Shown piece after piece: positions 53,267 to 61,013 of a stretch of DNA of 61,511 bases. The DNA is from Bacteroidales bacterium (GTDB lineage: Bacteria > Bacteroidota > Bacteroidia > Bacteroidales > UBA932). The position numbers were made by a program, and so were the translations under genes. Below the pieces are notes generated by a model. It saw nothing but the letters and a program-made list of their open reading frames with translations, did not search any database and had not been told where the DNA came from. The stretch lies in assembly GCA_016285215.1 (NCBI GenBank), contig JAEEQI010000001.1, forward strand, positions 1-61,511. The letters run 5' to 3'. Numbering within the stretch: the stretch's first letter is position 1; the number at the start of each line of letters is the position of its first letter.

Positions 53267-54943
53267 ATGTTTAAGCATCTGTTTCTGACTGTATGCGCGG
53301 CTGTGCTCTCCTGGAGTGCGGCCGCTCAAGTTGTGCTGGAAATCCGGGACGTGGATACCCGGGTTCAGGTGGAGCAGGACGGATCGGCCTGGGTAACCCA
53401 GGTTTGGGACGCCAAGGTAAGCTCTTCCGGCACAGAGTTTTATATCCCGGTGGACAACCTGGGCCGAATGACCATTGGACAGCTGTCCGTCTGGGAGAAT
53501 GGCCAGGAGTTTGAGAACCGCGGAGAAGGCTGGGACGTGGACCAGTCCCGCAGCTGGAAGACCCGCAAATGCGGCATTGTCCGCAAGCGCGGCGGCGTAG
53601 AGCTGTGCTGGGGTCTGGGAGAACCCGGAGACCACAAGTGGACCGTCCGCTTCCGCCTCACCGGCCTGGTGCAGTCCTATGACGACGCCGACGCCTTCAA
53701 CTATATGTTCATCAACAAGGGGATGCGTCCGGCTCCGGAACACGCCCGCGTAACCATTGAACCCGCCTTTGACTGTCCCGTATGGACCCCGGAAAACACC
53801 CGCGTGTGGGCCTTCGGCTTCTATGGAGAAATCAATGTAGTGGACGGAAAGATAGTGGCCGAAACGTCCGAGAGTATGAGCTCCAGCAGCGGCGTCATCT
53901 GCCTGGTCAAGTTTGACAAGGGTTTCTTCTTCCCCTCGGTAGACAAGGGAGGTCCGGTGCAGGATCTCATTGACACAGCCCTGGAAGGCAGCTCCTACGG
54001 AGAGTCCGATGACGATATCTGGCCCCTTATTCTCTTTGGCATTGCCTTCGCGCTGCTGTTTGTCTTTGGCATTGGCGCGGTTATCTGGATTGCCGTTGCT
54101 TCGGCCCGCGGATACAAGTGGAAGACCTCCATCTTTGGCAAAAAGAAGATTGACGGCTGGTACCGCGACGTCCCGCTGGAAGGAGACCTGCTGGCTTCCT
54201 ACTACCTGCTGTCCAAGGGCAACCGCTTTGGAATGTCGGTCCCGGCCAATAACATCATTGGCGCCCTCTTCCTCCGCTGGATTATGGAAGGGAAGCTGCA
54301 GGTGCAGCCGGATCCGATGTCCGAAAAACGGGTAAACCTTTATTTCAAGGCCGAAAACGGCTCCGAAGACGACGTGGAGAACGACGTCTTCCTCTGGGCC
54401 CGCACCGCCAGCGGAGACAACCTCCTGCTGGAAAAGGGCGAGTTTGAGAAGTGGAGCACCAAGAACTACAGGAAGATTACGGCCTGGCCCGAGCGTGCCA
54501 GCGCCCGCGGCAAAACGTGGTTCCGCAAGAAGGGCTACTTCAAGTCTGAAGGCACCTGCACGGAAAAGGGAGCCAGCGAGGCGTGCCATCTCATTGAGTT
54601 CCAGAACTTCCTCAAGGACTTCACCCTCATTGGAGAGCGCACCGCTCCCGAGGTGGGTCTGTGGAAAGAGTACCTGGTATTTGCCCAGCTCTTTGGCATA
54701 GCCGACAAAGTGGCCAAGCAGTTCAAGAAACTGTATCCGGCCGCCTTTGAGGAACTGGCCCAGCAGGCCGGACTCAACGGCCACACCTTCCTGTACGCTA
54801 TGAACTGGACCAACCACATCAGCGCCCACGCCGTATCCAATGCTTCGGCCAAGGCCGGCAGCGTAAGCGGCGGAGGCGGTCACTCCTCCTTTGGCGGAGG
54901 CGGCGGCTTCTCCGGCGGCGGCTTCGGCGGTGGCGGCAGATAA
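53267..54943 (+). CDS. DUF2207 membrane protein
   Basis: 558 residues. A signal peptide and extracytoplasmic DUF2207 domain (about 20-245, with VRFRLTGLVQSYDDADAF) precede a membrane helix (~255-282) and a cytosolic region. The C-terminal tail is Gly/Ser-rich (GGGGHSSFGGGGGFSGGG), typical of this family. Function unknown; with LemA it probably forms an envelope unit. A terminator follows. Confidence 0.9.
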   Translation: MFKHLFLTVCAAVLSWSAAAQVVLEIRDVDTRVQVEQDGSAWVTQVWDAKVSSSGTEFYIPVDNLGRMTIGQLSVWENGQEFENRGEGWDVDQSRSWKTRKCGIVRKRGGVELCWGLGEPGDHKWTVRFRLTGLVQSYDDADAFNYMFINKGMRPAPEHARVTIEPAFDCPVWTPENTRVWAFGFYGEINVVDGKIVAETSESMSSSSGVICLVKFDKGFFFPSVDKGGPVQDLIDTALEGSSYGESDDDIWPLILFGIAFALLFVFGIGAVIWIAVASARGYKWKTSIFGKKKIDGWYRDVPLEGDLLASYYLLSKGNRFGMSVPANNIIGALFLRWIMEGKLQVQPDPMSEKRVNLYFKAENGSEDDVENDVFLWARTASGDNLLLEKGEFEKWSTKNYRKITAWPERASARGKTWFRKKGYFKSEGTCTEKGASEACHLIEFQNFLKDFTLIGERTAPEVGLWKEYLVFAQLFGIADKVAKQFKKLYPAAFEELAQQAGLNGHTFLYAMNWTNHISAHAVSNASAKAGSVSGGGGHSSFGGGGGFSGGGFGGGGR

Positions 54944-54944
54944 A

Positions 54945-54989
54945 CAACAAAAACTCCTGAGAATTCACTTCTGAGGAGTTTTTTTGTTG
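54945..54989 (+). terminator. Intrinsic terminator after lemA-DUF2207
   Basis: ACTCCT (54953-54958) pairs with AGGAGT (54974-54979), extended by flanking CAACAAAA/TTTTGTTG and followed by a seven-T run. Confidence 0.85.
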
Positions 54990-55043
54990 GCTAAATGATG
55001 TTTAACAAGTTCGTTTTAATACGGTCTAGCCTAACCGTGATGT

Positions 55044-55433
55044 TTAAATACGGGGCTTTTGGATTACACGGATGATTAAAGAGATAAAGTAAACAATAAG
55101 CCCGTAAAAGGTAGTGATTAAGGTTACTTTGAGGCCGCCGCAGATGACTGAGATGCTAATGTCGCCGAACATCTGGACAGCGTCAAATACCTGAAGTAAA
55201 CCCAGCAGTGTGGCAAATACACCCACCACCAGGCCGCCAATACCGATTTCCTTTACCCACTTGGGGGCCTTCCAAGCGGCAATCAGGAGCAGGATCAGGA
55301 AGATGGAGATGATGGTCATAAATCCCGCACCGCCTTCTACATAGAGACGGGCGATGGACATAGCCGGCCGCTCGATGACTTCCTGGTGCGAAACACCAAG
55401 AGAATCCACAACGTAGTAAATTTCTTCTTTCAT
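55044..55433 (-). CDS. Small MotA/TolQ/ExbB-like membrane protein
   Basis: 129 residues with three membrane helices (about 38-55, 66-85 and 100-122). The order MTIISIFLILLLIAAWKAPKWVKEIG, GLVVGVFATLLGLLQVFDAVQ and GGLKVTLITTFYGLIVYFISLIIRVI matches the conserved core of TolQ/ExbB proton-channel subunits (GLLxTVxGLxxAF-like, and the LxTTxxGLxVxIP-like helix). No ExbD or TolR gene is adjacent. Read from a -7 box at 55461-55468. Confidence 0.78.
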   Translation of the reverse strand: MKEEIYYVVDSLGVSHQEVIERPAMSIARLYVEGGAGFMTIISIFLILLLIAAWKAPKWVKEIGIGGLVVGVFATLLGLLQVFDAVQMFGDISISVICGGLKVTLITTFYGLIVYFISLIIRVIQKPRI

Positions 55434-55460
55434 GGCTTTATATGTTTTTTAGGTCTGGTG

Positions 55461-55468
55461 CAAAGTTA
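55461..55468 (-). promoter_or_regulatory. -7 box of the ExbB-like gene
   Basis: TAACTTTG on the minus strand, 27 nt before the ATG at 55433. Confidence 0.6.
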
Positions 55469-55565
55469 CGGATTGCCGGGCCATATCTCCAAAGTTGAAT
55501 CCCGCTCCAGCCCTGTCAAAACCCCTTGCAGGGCCTGAGCCCTTGCATTAGCGGCACTTTTTACC

Positions 55566-55573
55566 TATTTTTG
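55566..55573 (+). promoter_or_regulatory. -7 box of the LytTR regulator gene
   Basis: TATTTTTG with only 7 nt between box and the ATG at 55581; a near-leaderless start is expected. Confidence 0.55.
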
Positions 55574-55580
55574 TTCTGCC

Positions 55581-56282
55581 ATGAAGGCCCTTTTGAGAAT
55601 CGCATACTGGTTGCTGGCACTGGCCCTGGTTTCGGCCATCCTTACAAGCCTGGACTATACTTTGTCCCAGGCCATCCTGATCAGTATGATTTTTGGCCCG
55701 TGTGCCCTGGGACTGGAGTATCTTTTGCCCAAAGCCAAGACTCCCCTTAACAAGGTGTATCTTTCGCTGGCTTTCCTGGTGGGCGTGATTCTCCTTATTC
55801 TCATCCTTCACCAGTTTGTCTGGACCACCATCACCCAGGAGGGGTATCACCTGCCCAAGAAAGAGGTGCCTCCTATGCTCATCAATCCGGCTTTCCTGGG
55901 TGTCATCCTCGTTGTCCTGTCCCTTGGAGACTACCATTGGGGCCGATGGCTTTCCAAGCGTTACAAATGCCCCGACTGCGGCATCACCTTCTTCTCCGAG
56001 AGAAAGAGTGTCACGCTAAAGAGGGCCCAAATTGCGTATATCGAATCCAACGACACCGAGGTACGCGTAGTGAGCGTGACCGGGGAATCGTACCGGAACA
56101 AAACCGGCATTACCCAGTGGGAGAACCTTCTGGGAGACGGTTTCCTTCGTATCCACCGCTCCTATCTGGTGAATGTGGAACTAGCGTCTCTCACCGCTCC
56201 GGACACAGTGACCGTGGGCACAGTACAGCTCCCCGTGTCCCGCAAATACAAAGACGCTGCCGCGTCGCTTAAAAAGGATTAG
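55581..56282 (+). CDS. Membrane-anchored LytTR-type transcriptional regulator
   Basis: 233 residues: four membrane helices in the first ~130, a CPDCG motif near residue 135, then a LytTR DNA-binding domain (about 145-230; AQIAYIESNDTEVRVVSVTGE, LLGDGFLRIHRSYLVNVELAS). Such membrane-bound LytTR proteins bypass a receiver domain. The single CxxC could bind metal or be redox-sensitive. Its stop overlaps that of the convergent FMN-binding lipoprotein gene. Target genes unknown. Confidence 0.88.
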   Translation: MKALLRIAYWLLALALVSAILTSLDYTLSQAILISMIFGPCALGLEYLLPKAKTPLNKVYLSLAFLVGVILLILILHQFVWTTITQEGYHLPKKEVPPMLINPAFLGVILVVLSLGDYHWGRWLSKRYKCPDCGITFFSERKSVTLKRAQIAYIESNDTEVRVVSVTGESYRNKTGITQWENLLGDGFLRIHRSYLVNVELASLTAPDTVTVGTVQLPVSRKYKDAAASLKKD

Positions 56283-56674
56283 TCTTCCTTAACCTGCTCC
56301 AGGCCCAGCTGAATGTTCTGGATAAGGGCCGTGGAGGTATAAGTAGCACCGGAAACTGCATCCAACTGTGTCTCCTTGGCCTCCTTTACGGTTTTCCCCA
56401 CCAGTTTTTCCAGCAGTCCGCTGTCCAGGACTTCCTGCAGATAACGCGGGCTCTCGTGATTGGGAAGGGCTTTAATCTTGGTAATGGTACCTTTATAGAT
56501 AGAAATCTCCACCGGAGTGGTTCCGTTGTAGCCAATGATGGAAGCACCCAGCTCCGTGGTATTCACCTTAAGCGTATCCGGTCCCTTGGCAGCACTGGTG
56601 CCGCAAGAAGGAGTAACCACACTAACCGAAACAAGAAGGGCGCCGATCCCGGCCATCAACAAAAGTTTTTTCAT
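56279..56674 (-). CDS. FMN-binding domain lipoprotein
   Basis: 131 residues with a lipoprotein signal (VTPSC). An FMN_bind domain follows, with the covalent flavinylation motif DAVSGATYTS near the C-terminus, where the Thr accepts FMN from an ApbE transferase. This makes it a small extracytosolic flavoprotein, as in electron-transfer chains. The usual partners (Rnf/Nqr or reductase domains) are not adjacent. Start at 56674 by signal-peptide placement. Confidence 0.88.
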   Translation of the reverse strand: MKKLLLMAGIGALLVSVSVVTPSCGTSAAKGPDTLKVNTTELGASIIGYNGTTPVEISIYKGTITKIKALPNHESPRYLQEVLDSGLLEKLVGKTVKEAKETQLDAVSGATYTSTALIQNIQLGLEQVKED

Positions 56675-56824
56675 AGCTATCCACAATTTTGGATTGCGAA
56701 GTTACATCTTTTTTCCCGAAAAAGGAATCATTATTTATAGGGACTCAAGGTATATTGTTCCCTACAGGGAGAGCCTCCTGAAGGTACGGACCTTCGGTCA
56801 CTAATAATACGGAGCGAAGCGACA

Positions 56825-56880
56825 GGGCCATCAGGCCCGCACGCCGGCTTCTGCCGGCGAGCCCTCCCCCGAGGGGAGGG
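56825..56880. repeat. Three consecutive GC-rich hairpins
   Basis: GGGCC-ATCA-GGCCC (56825-56838), CGCCGGC-TTCT-GCCGGCG (56842-56859) and CCCTCCCC-CGA-GGGGAGGG (56862-56880) follow each other with 2-3 nt between. All stems are perfect. Function unknown; could be a folded RNA or a repeat remnant. Confidence 0.8.
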
Positions 56881-56926
56881 TTTGGGAGGGGGCAACGTGG
56901 AGGAAAGATCCGACTATCTAAACGAA

Positions 56927-56957
56927 AAAAAGGCTCTCGCGTAGCGAAAGCCTTTTT
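56927..56957. terminator. Terminator of the disrupted tRNA gene
   Basis: AAAAAGGCT-c-TCGC-GTA-GCGA-a-AGCCTTTTT forms a long stem with A and T runs, active on either strand. Read on the minus strand it follows the tRNA 3' end at 56961 after 3 nt, as the original tRNA terminator would. Confidence 0.8.
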
Positions 56958-56960
56958 GAG

Positions 56961-56980
56961 TGGAGGTAGTCGGATTCGAA
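56961..56980 (-). other. tRNA 3'-end fragment, candidate attachment site
   Basis: Reverse-complemented, the 20 nt divide exactly into T-loop TTCGAAT, T-stem strand CCGAC, acceptor strand TACCTCC and discriminator A. Homology to a tRNA stops at the T-loop/T-stem junction, as expected of an integrase att core. The integrase gene starts 124 bp away. Confidence 0.7.
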
Positions 56981-57104
56981 TTAAAAATGCAAAGTCCTCC
57001 AGGAACCATTGTTTTAATGGTTTATATTGCGTATTTTTGCAAACGGAGTTGAATAACTCTACTCATTTTTGGGGCACTTTTGGGGCATTTTTGTAATATT
57101 TGTT

Positions 57105-58463
57105 ATGGATATTAAACGCAGAATTTCCTTTAAGACACGAGCCATCGGGAAAGATAAGAATATCTTCCAGATTAGGATGAGAGTGTCATTCAATTCGCAA
57201 AGAATAGACTTCAAAACAGGGCATTCTATCCTGGACTTGGATTATTGGGACGATAGCACCGGCTTGGTAAAAGACAATTACCGAGGACCAAAAGGTGAGA
57301 CCACTCTATCCATCAATAACAGTCTCCGGAATCTCCGCGATCAGATGGACACGGCATTCAAATACTATGAAGCCATGGACATCATTCCCACGCTGTCGCA
57401 AATCGAGAAGAAATACGAAGAGAGGTTGAATGGAGTTATCCCCAAGCGCCCGGAGCCCGAAAAGAAGAAGCGGGAGCAGAAGCCCAAGGAGCCGGACATG
57501 TTCGTTGTATTCGACGAATTCACCCAAAAGTGCGGTGAAAAGAATGCCTGGACCATCGCCACGTTCGAGAAGATGTCAGCGCTCAAAGCCGATTTACAGA
57601 ACTTCGGTCCAAAAGTTAAACTCTCCGAACTGAACGAGGATGCCCTCACAAGATTTGTCGGCTATCTCCGAGATGAAAAGAAGGTTTTCCCAGCGAAAAA
57701 GAGGGAAAAAGATGAGGAAGAAAAGGCCGTACAAGTTGGCCTTAACAACACTACCATCAAGAAGAAAATAGAGTATCTCACCTGGTTCCTCCGTTGGGCC
57801 CGCGACGTGGGGTATCCTGTAAATCCCGCTTTCAAGGCCTTCAAACCCACTCTCAAGCAAACGCAGAACAAAGTCATTTACCTTACAAAAGAGGAACTGG
57901 CCCAAATCAGGGATCTGGACCTTAGTGCTGCTCCTCGCCTGGAGCCCATCCGAGACATCTTCCTCTTCTGCTGCCTTACCAGCCTTCGCCACTCCGATGC
58001 CGACAACCTCCGCAAAACCGATGTTAAGGGCGACCACATTGAGGTAACTACAATCAAAACAGGTGACAGCGTGTCCATTAAACTGAACAAAACCGCCCAG
58101 GCCATCCTCGAGAAGTATAAGGATATCCCCCTCACTGGCAACCGGGCCCTTCCCAGCTACACCAACCAGGCCATGAACCGTAGCATCAAAGACCTCTGCC
58201 AACTTGCCGGCATCAACGAACTAATTCGCATTACCACTTATAAAGGTAACGTCCGCAAGGATGAGGTCCATCCCAAATGGGAGCTAGTAGGAACCCATAC
58301 AGGAAGACGTACTTTTATTGTGCATGCGCTCTCTATGGGAATCTCCCCAAGCGTTGTTATGAAATGGACCGGGCATAGTGATTATAAAGCCATGAAGCCT
58401 TACATTGATATCGTAGACTCCGCCAAGGATGAGGCCATGGCCAAGTTCGATAATTTGTTATAG
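57105..58463 (+). CDS. Tyrosine recombinase (integrase)
   Basis: 452 residues. The N-terminal arm-binding region (MDIKRRISFKTRAIGKDKNIF, IRMRVSFNSQRIDFKTG) is followed by a SAM-like core-binding domain (~150-265) and the catalytic domain. Catalytic residues: Arg in CLTSLRHSD, HTGRR (HxxR), His in WTGHSDYKAM, and nucleophile Tyr in KPYIDIV. This layout is typical of Bacteroidota mobile-element integrases. The ATG at 57105 begins the family N-terminus. It sits 124 bp inside the att site and reads inward. Confidence 0.93.
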   Translation: MDIKRRISFKTRAIGKDKNIFQIRMRVSFNSQRIDFKTGHSILDLDYWDDSTGLVKDNYRGPKGETTLSINNSLRNLRDQMDTAFKYYEAMDIIPTLSQIEKKYEERLNGVIPKRPEPEKKKREQKPKEPDMFVVFDEFTQKCGEKNAWTIATFEKMSALKADLQNFGPKVKLSELNEDALTRFVGYLRDEKKVFPAKKREKDEEEKAVQVGLNNTTIKKKIEYLTWFLRWARDVGYPVNPAFKAFKPTLKQTQNKVIYLTKEELAQIRDLDLSAAPRLEPIRDIFLFCCLTSLRHSDADNLRKTDVKGDHIEVTTIKTGDSVSIKLNKTAQAILEKYKDIPLTGNRALPSYTNQAMNRSIKDLCQLAGINELIRITTYKGNVRKDEVHPKWELVGTHTGRRTFIVHALSMGISPSVVMKWTGHSDYKAMKPYIDIVDSAKDEAMAKFDNLL

Positions 58464-58550
58464 TACCGAGGCCAACAAAGCTCTTGTTGACCTCCATGTC
58501 GATGGTATCATCTCCTACCTTGAATCTATATAATAACCCCATTCCTCCGC

Positions 58551-58619
58551 AAATCTTACCGCCATTTTACCACAAATGTTACCGCCAAATTGCCACAAAT
58601 CTTACCGTCAATTTTTGCT
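58551..58619. repeat. Three tandem 23-bp direct repeats (iteron-like)
   Basis: Units start at 58551, 58574 and 58597 with the shared core AAATsTTACCGyCA, followed by a T-rich part. They are head-to-tail with no spacer. This spacing resembles iterons bound by replication or partition proteins. Confidence 0.85.
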
Positions 58620-58651
58620 GTAATATTTGGTAGAGTGCCGCAAAATGCCTA

Positions 58652-58679
58652 AATTGCGCCAGAATTAAACAGCGCAATT
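58652..58679. promoter_or_regulatory. Inverted repeat abutting the AAA ATPase start codon
   Basis: AATTGCGC (58652-58659) and GCGCAATT (58672-58679) form a perfect 8-bp inverted repeat with a 12-nt spacer, ending at the base before the ATG at 58680. It could be a protein operator or an mRNA hairpin that masks the start. Confidence 0.65.
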
Positions 58680-59966
58680 ATGGACTACTTAAAGAGAGTC
58701 ATTGATGACCAGTTGCAAGACTACCTGGACGCCTTCGGAGCCGTCAACATAGAAGGCCCCAAATGGTGTGGCAAAACCACTACGGCAAAGCAGAAGGCAG
58801 CCAGCATCATAGAATTGCAGGATACAGACAAACGGGACGAATACCTGGCCACCGCCCTCACCAAAGCGTCTCTCCTTCTGGAAGGCGAAACGCCCCGTCT
58901 GATTGACGAATGGCAGGACGCACCCACCATCTGGGATGCCGTCCGCGTAGCCTGCGACCGCCGGCAGAAACCCTCGCAGTTCATCCTTACCGGATCAGCT
59001 GCGGCCGATACGGACGAGACTGCCCACACTGGCACCGGCCGGATTGCAGACATCACGATGTATCCTATGAGCCTGTACGAATCCAGCGAGTCCACCGGAG
59101 ATATCTCACTGGAGGCTCTTTTTGATAATCCCAAGATGGACCTGGGCGCCCGCTCGAAGATGAGCGTAGAAGACCTTATCTTCGCAGCTTGCCGTGGCGG
59201 CTGGCCTGCAGCTCTGCAACCCAAAACCGAGCGCGGTAAACTCCTCGTAGCCAAGAATTACGTCAAGACCGTCTGCGACAAAGACATCTCCAAGGCCGCC
59301 AAGGAAAAACTCGACCCCAAGATTGCCCGGGCCATCCTTCGCTCCTATGCCCGCAACGTTTCAACCATGGTGGACAAATCCACCATCCTTGCCGATGTCA
59401 CCGCCAACAACGATACCCTCTCCCGCAGCACCTTCGACAAATACGTAGCTGCGTTGGAGAAACTCTTCGTCATCCAGGACATCGGTGCCTGGAATCCTTC
59501 CATCCGTTCCAAGACCGCCATCCGCAGCGGTGAGAAGCGCAGTTTCTGCGACCCCTCCGTTGCCGTGGCCTCCCTGGGCCTCGGCCCGGGCCAGCTACTC
59601 ACCCAGCTCAAGACATTCGGATTCATCTTCGAATGTATGTGCGTGAGGGACCTCAAGGTCTATTCCGCCCCACTCGACGGCGAGATCTCCCACTACCGTG
59701 ACCGCTACGGCCTGGAGGCCGACATTGTCCTACATTTGGAAGACGGCCGTTATGCCCTCATCGAATGCAAACTGGGCAGCGCCGAGATAGATGATGGCGC
59801 GGGGCACCTCAAAGAACTGGTGGAACTTATCCGCAAACATAACCAGACAGAAAAGCAAGTTCCCCTACGTGAGCCTGATCTCCTGATAGTCATCACCGGT
59901 GGCGAGTACGCCTATACCCGTCCCGACGGCGTCCACGTCATTCCCTTGGCTTGCCTGAAGGGTTAA
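58680..59966 (+). CDS. AAA ATPase with DUF4143 domain
   Basis: 428 residues. Walker A is GPKWCGKTT (26-34) and Walker B RLIDEWQD; sensor-like ILTGSAA follows. The C-terminal DUF4143 half (about 230-428) contains ADIVLHLEDGRYALIECKLG, with an E-x-K arrangement as in restriction-endonuclease-like folds. Such proteins are frequent on mobile or accessory DNA in Bacteroidota; function is unproven. The gene is preceded by iteron-like repeats and an inverted repeat, unusual for a simple accessory ATPase. Base composition resembles the core chromosome. Confidence 0.9.
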   Translation: MDYLKRVIDDQLQDYLDAFGAVNIEGPKWCGKTTTAKQKAASIIELQDTDKRDEYLATALTKASLLLEGETPRLIDEWQDAPTIWDAVRVACDRRQKPSQFILTGSAAADTDETAHTGTGRIADITMYPMSLYESSESTGDISLEALFDNPKMDLGARSKMSVEDLIFAACRGGWPAALQPKTERGKLLVAKNYVKTVCDKDISKAAKEKLDPKIARAILRSYARNVSTMVDKSTILADVTANNDTLSRSTFDKYVAALEKLFVIQDIGAWNPSIRSKTAIRSGEKRSFCDPSVAVASLGLGPGQLLTQLKTFGFIFECMCVRDLKVYSAPLDGEISHYRDRYGLEADIVLHLEDGRYALIECKLGSAEIDDGAGHLKELVELIRKHNQTEKQVPLREPDLLIVITGGEYAYTRPDGVHVIPLACLKG

Positions 59967-60025
59967 TCGCTGCCAGCCTCCATTAACAACCGCCGCCCTC
60001 CCATGTGGGGAGGGTTGCTCCGAAC

Positions 60026-60253
60026 ACCTTGGATCGTAACTTCCGTTCAAAAGAGCCAAATAAGAAGTGGACTACTGATGTAACTCAGGTTATGATAAAA
60101 GATGAACGAATGTATCTTTCTCCAATCCTTGATATGTTCAATGGAGAAATCATAACTTATACAATGACATCAAGGCCGGATCTAAAAATGGTTATTGATA
60201 TGGTCAATAACGCCATGAAAAAGATCCCTAACCATGACGGCTTAATCCTTCAC
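60026..60253 (+). pseudogene. Truncated IS3-family transposase (OrfB, rve core) remnant
   Basis: NTLDRNFRSKEPNKKWTTDVTQV and MYLSPILDMFNGEIITYTM match the start of the IS3 OrfB integrase core, including the first catalytic Asp (in TDV). The similarity stops at DGLILH, where a normal copy continues into SDQG with the second Asp. The frame then runs on in unrelated sequence to a stop at 60334. No IS ends are seen. It marks an old insertion inside the mobile element. Confidence 0.85.
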
Positions 60254-60315
60254 TGCCTATCGTTTTTCTCCATCACGCACAGGCGCTCTTCTAACTCTAT
60301 TCAGATACAACATTA

Positions 60316-60349
60316 CCCCCGGTGTCTACTGTGACATCGGGGGCTTTTT
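60316..60349 (+). terminator. Intrinsic terminator
   Basis: CCCCCGGTGTC pairs with GACATCGGGGG (one G-T pair) around a short loop, followed by CTTTTT. It lies after the transposase remnant and before the convergent HTH gene. Confidence 0.75.
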
Positions 60350-60378
60350 CATATGATGATAGACCTTTCCGACTGGCC

Positions 60379-60846
60379 TTAATTCCCTGTCGGCCTAGGT
60401 TTGATGGTTGTCTTCACCTTTAAGTCATAGAGTTTTGCAATCTTGAATATATAGCTAATAGCAATATCATCTACGTGGAACCATCGGTTCACGCCATTGT
60501 AGCTTATGCCCAACTGCTCGGCCAACTTCTTGCGCTCTATACCATACAGCCCCATGGCAATCCGGAGGAAAGCTAGCCTTTTCAGCCCGCCTTGCCCAAC
60601 AAGAGGCTCAATATCCACGATGACATTGCTGGTGGAAGCACGATCCTTCTCCAGTGAGAATGAAAGCGTGTAACCTAGCAGGCTTGCTATTTCCAGGGCA
60701 GTCGTGAGACGCATGTCGTCACGCTTGAAGTAAGTAAAGAGGTTCTGGGTAGAGCACCCCATCATGCCCGCCAGCCTGGCCTTGCTCACACCGCTGGCCT
60801 CCAGGAGAGAGTGAAGGAATTGCAAATTGTTGTTATTCACCTGCAA
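60379..60846 (-). CDS. DNA-binding protein with two HTH domains in tandem
   Basis: 155 residues containing two XRE/Cro-like HTH units. The first (about 13-65) reads GVSKARLAGMMGCSTQNLFTYF then TTALEIASLLGYTLSFSL. The second (about 95-150) reads GIERKKLAEQLGISYNGVNRWF then ISYIFKIAKLYDLKVKT. The two share the same spacing, so the gene probably arose by internal duplication. It is read from an AT-rich divergent promoter region and may regulate the mobile element. Confidence 0.8.
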   Translation of the reverse strand: MQVNNNNLQFLHSLLEASGVSKARLAGMMGCSTQNLFTYFKRDDMRLTTALEIASLLGYTLSFSLEKDRASTSNVIVDIEPLVGQGGLKRLAFLRIAMGLYGIERKKLAEQLGISYNGVNRWFHVDDIAISYIFKIAKLYDLKVKTTIKPRPTGN

Positions 60847-60938
60847 GAATATTTAAAATGCCTTGTGTTTTTCGATAAATTATACTTACCTTTACAACAC
60901 TATTATTTGACTATAATGAAACAATTATTTTATTACTA

Positions 60939-60946
60939 CAAAAATA
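60939..60946 (-). promoter_or_regulatory. -7 box of the double-HTH gene
   Basis: TATTTTTG on the minus strand in an AT-rich divergent region between this gene and the DUF3853 gene. The leader would be about 90 nt. Confidence 0.45.
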
Positions 60947-61013
60947 AAAAACAAAACAAACAATAACAAACAAAAAACGAATAAATCGAAAAAAAACAGT
61001 AAAAACCTTGCTT

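Larger units (their letters stand above)
56675..57104. other. 430-bp gene-free region with hairpins, tRNA terminator and att site
   Basis: No gene is seen. It holds the upstream region of the FMN-binding gene, three consecutive GC-rich hairpins (56825-56880), a terminator (56927-56957), a 20-nt tRNA 3' fragment (56961-56980) and the upstream region of the integrase. Confidence 0.7.

Noticed and set aside
58551..58619. CRISPR array
   Set aside because: The three 23-bp units are contiguous direct repeats without unique spacers and no cas genes are near.
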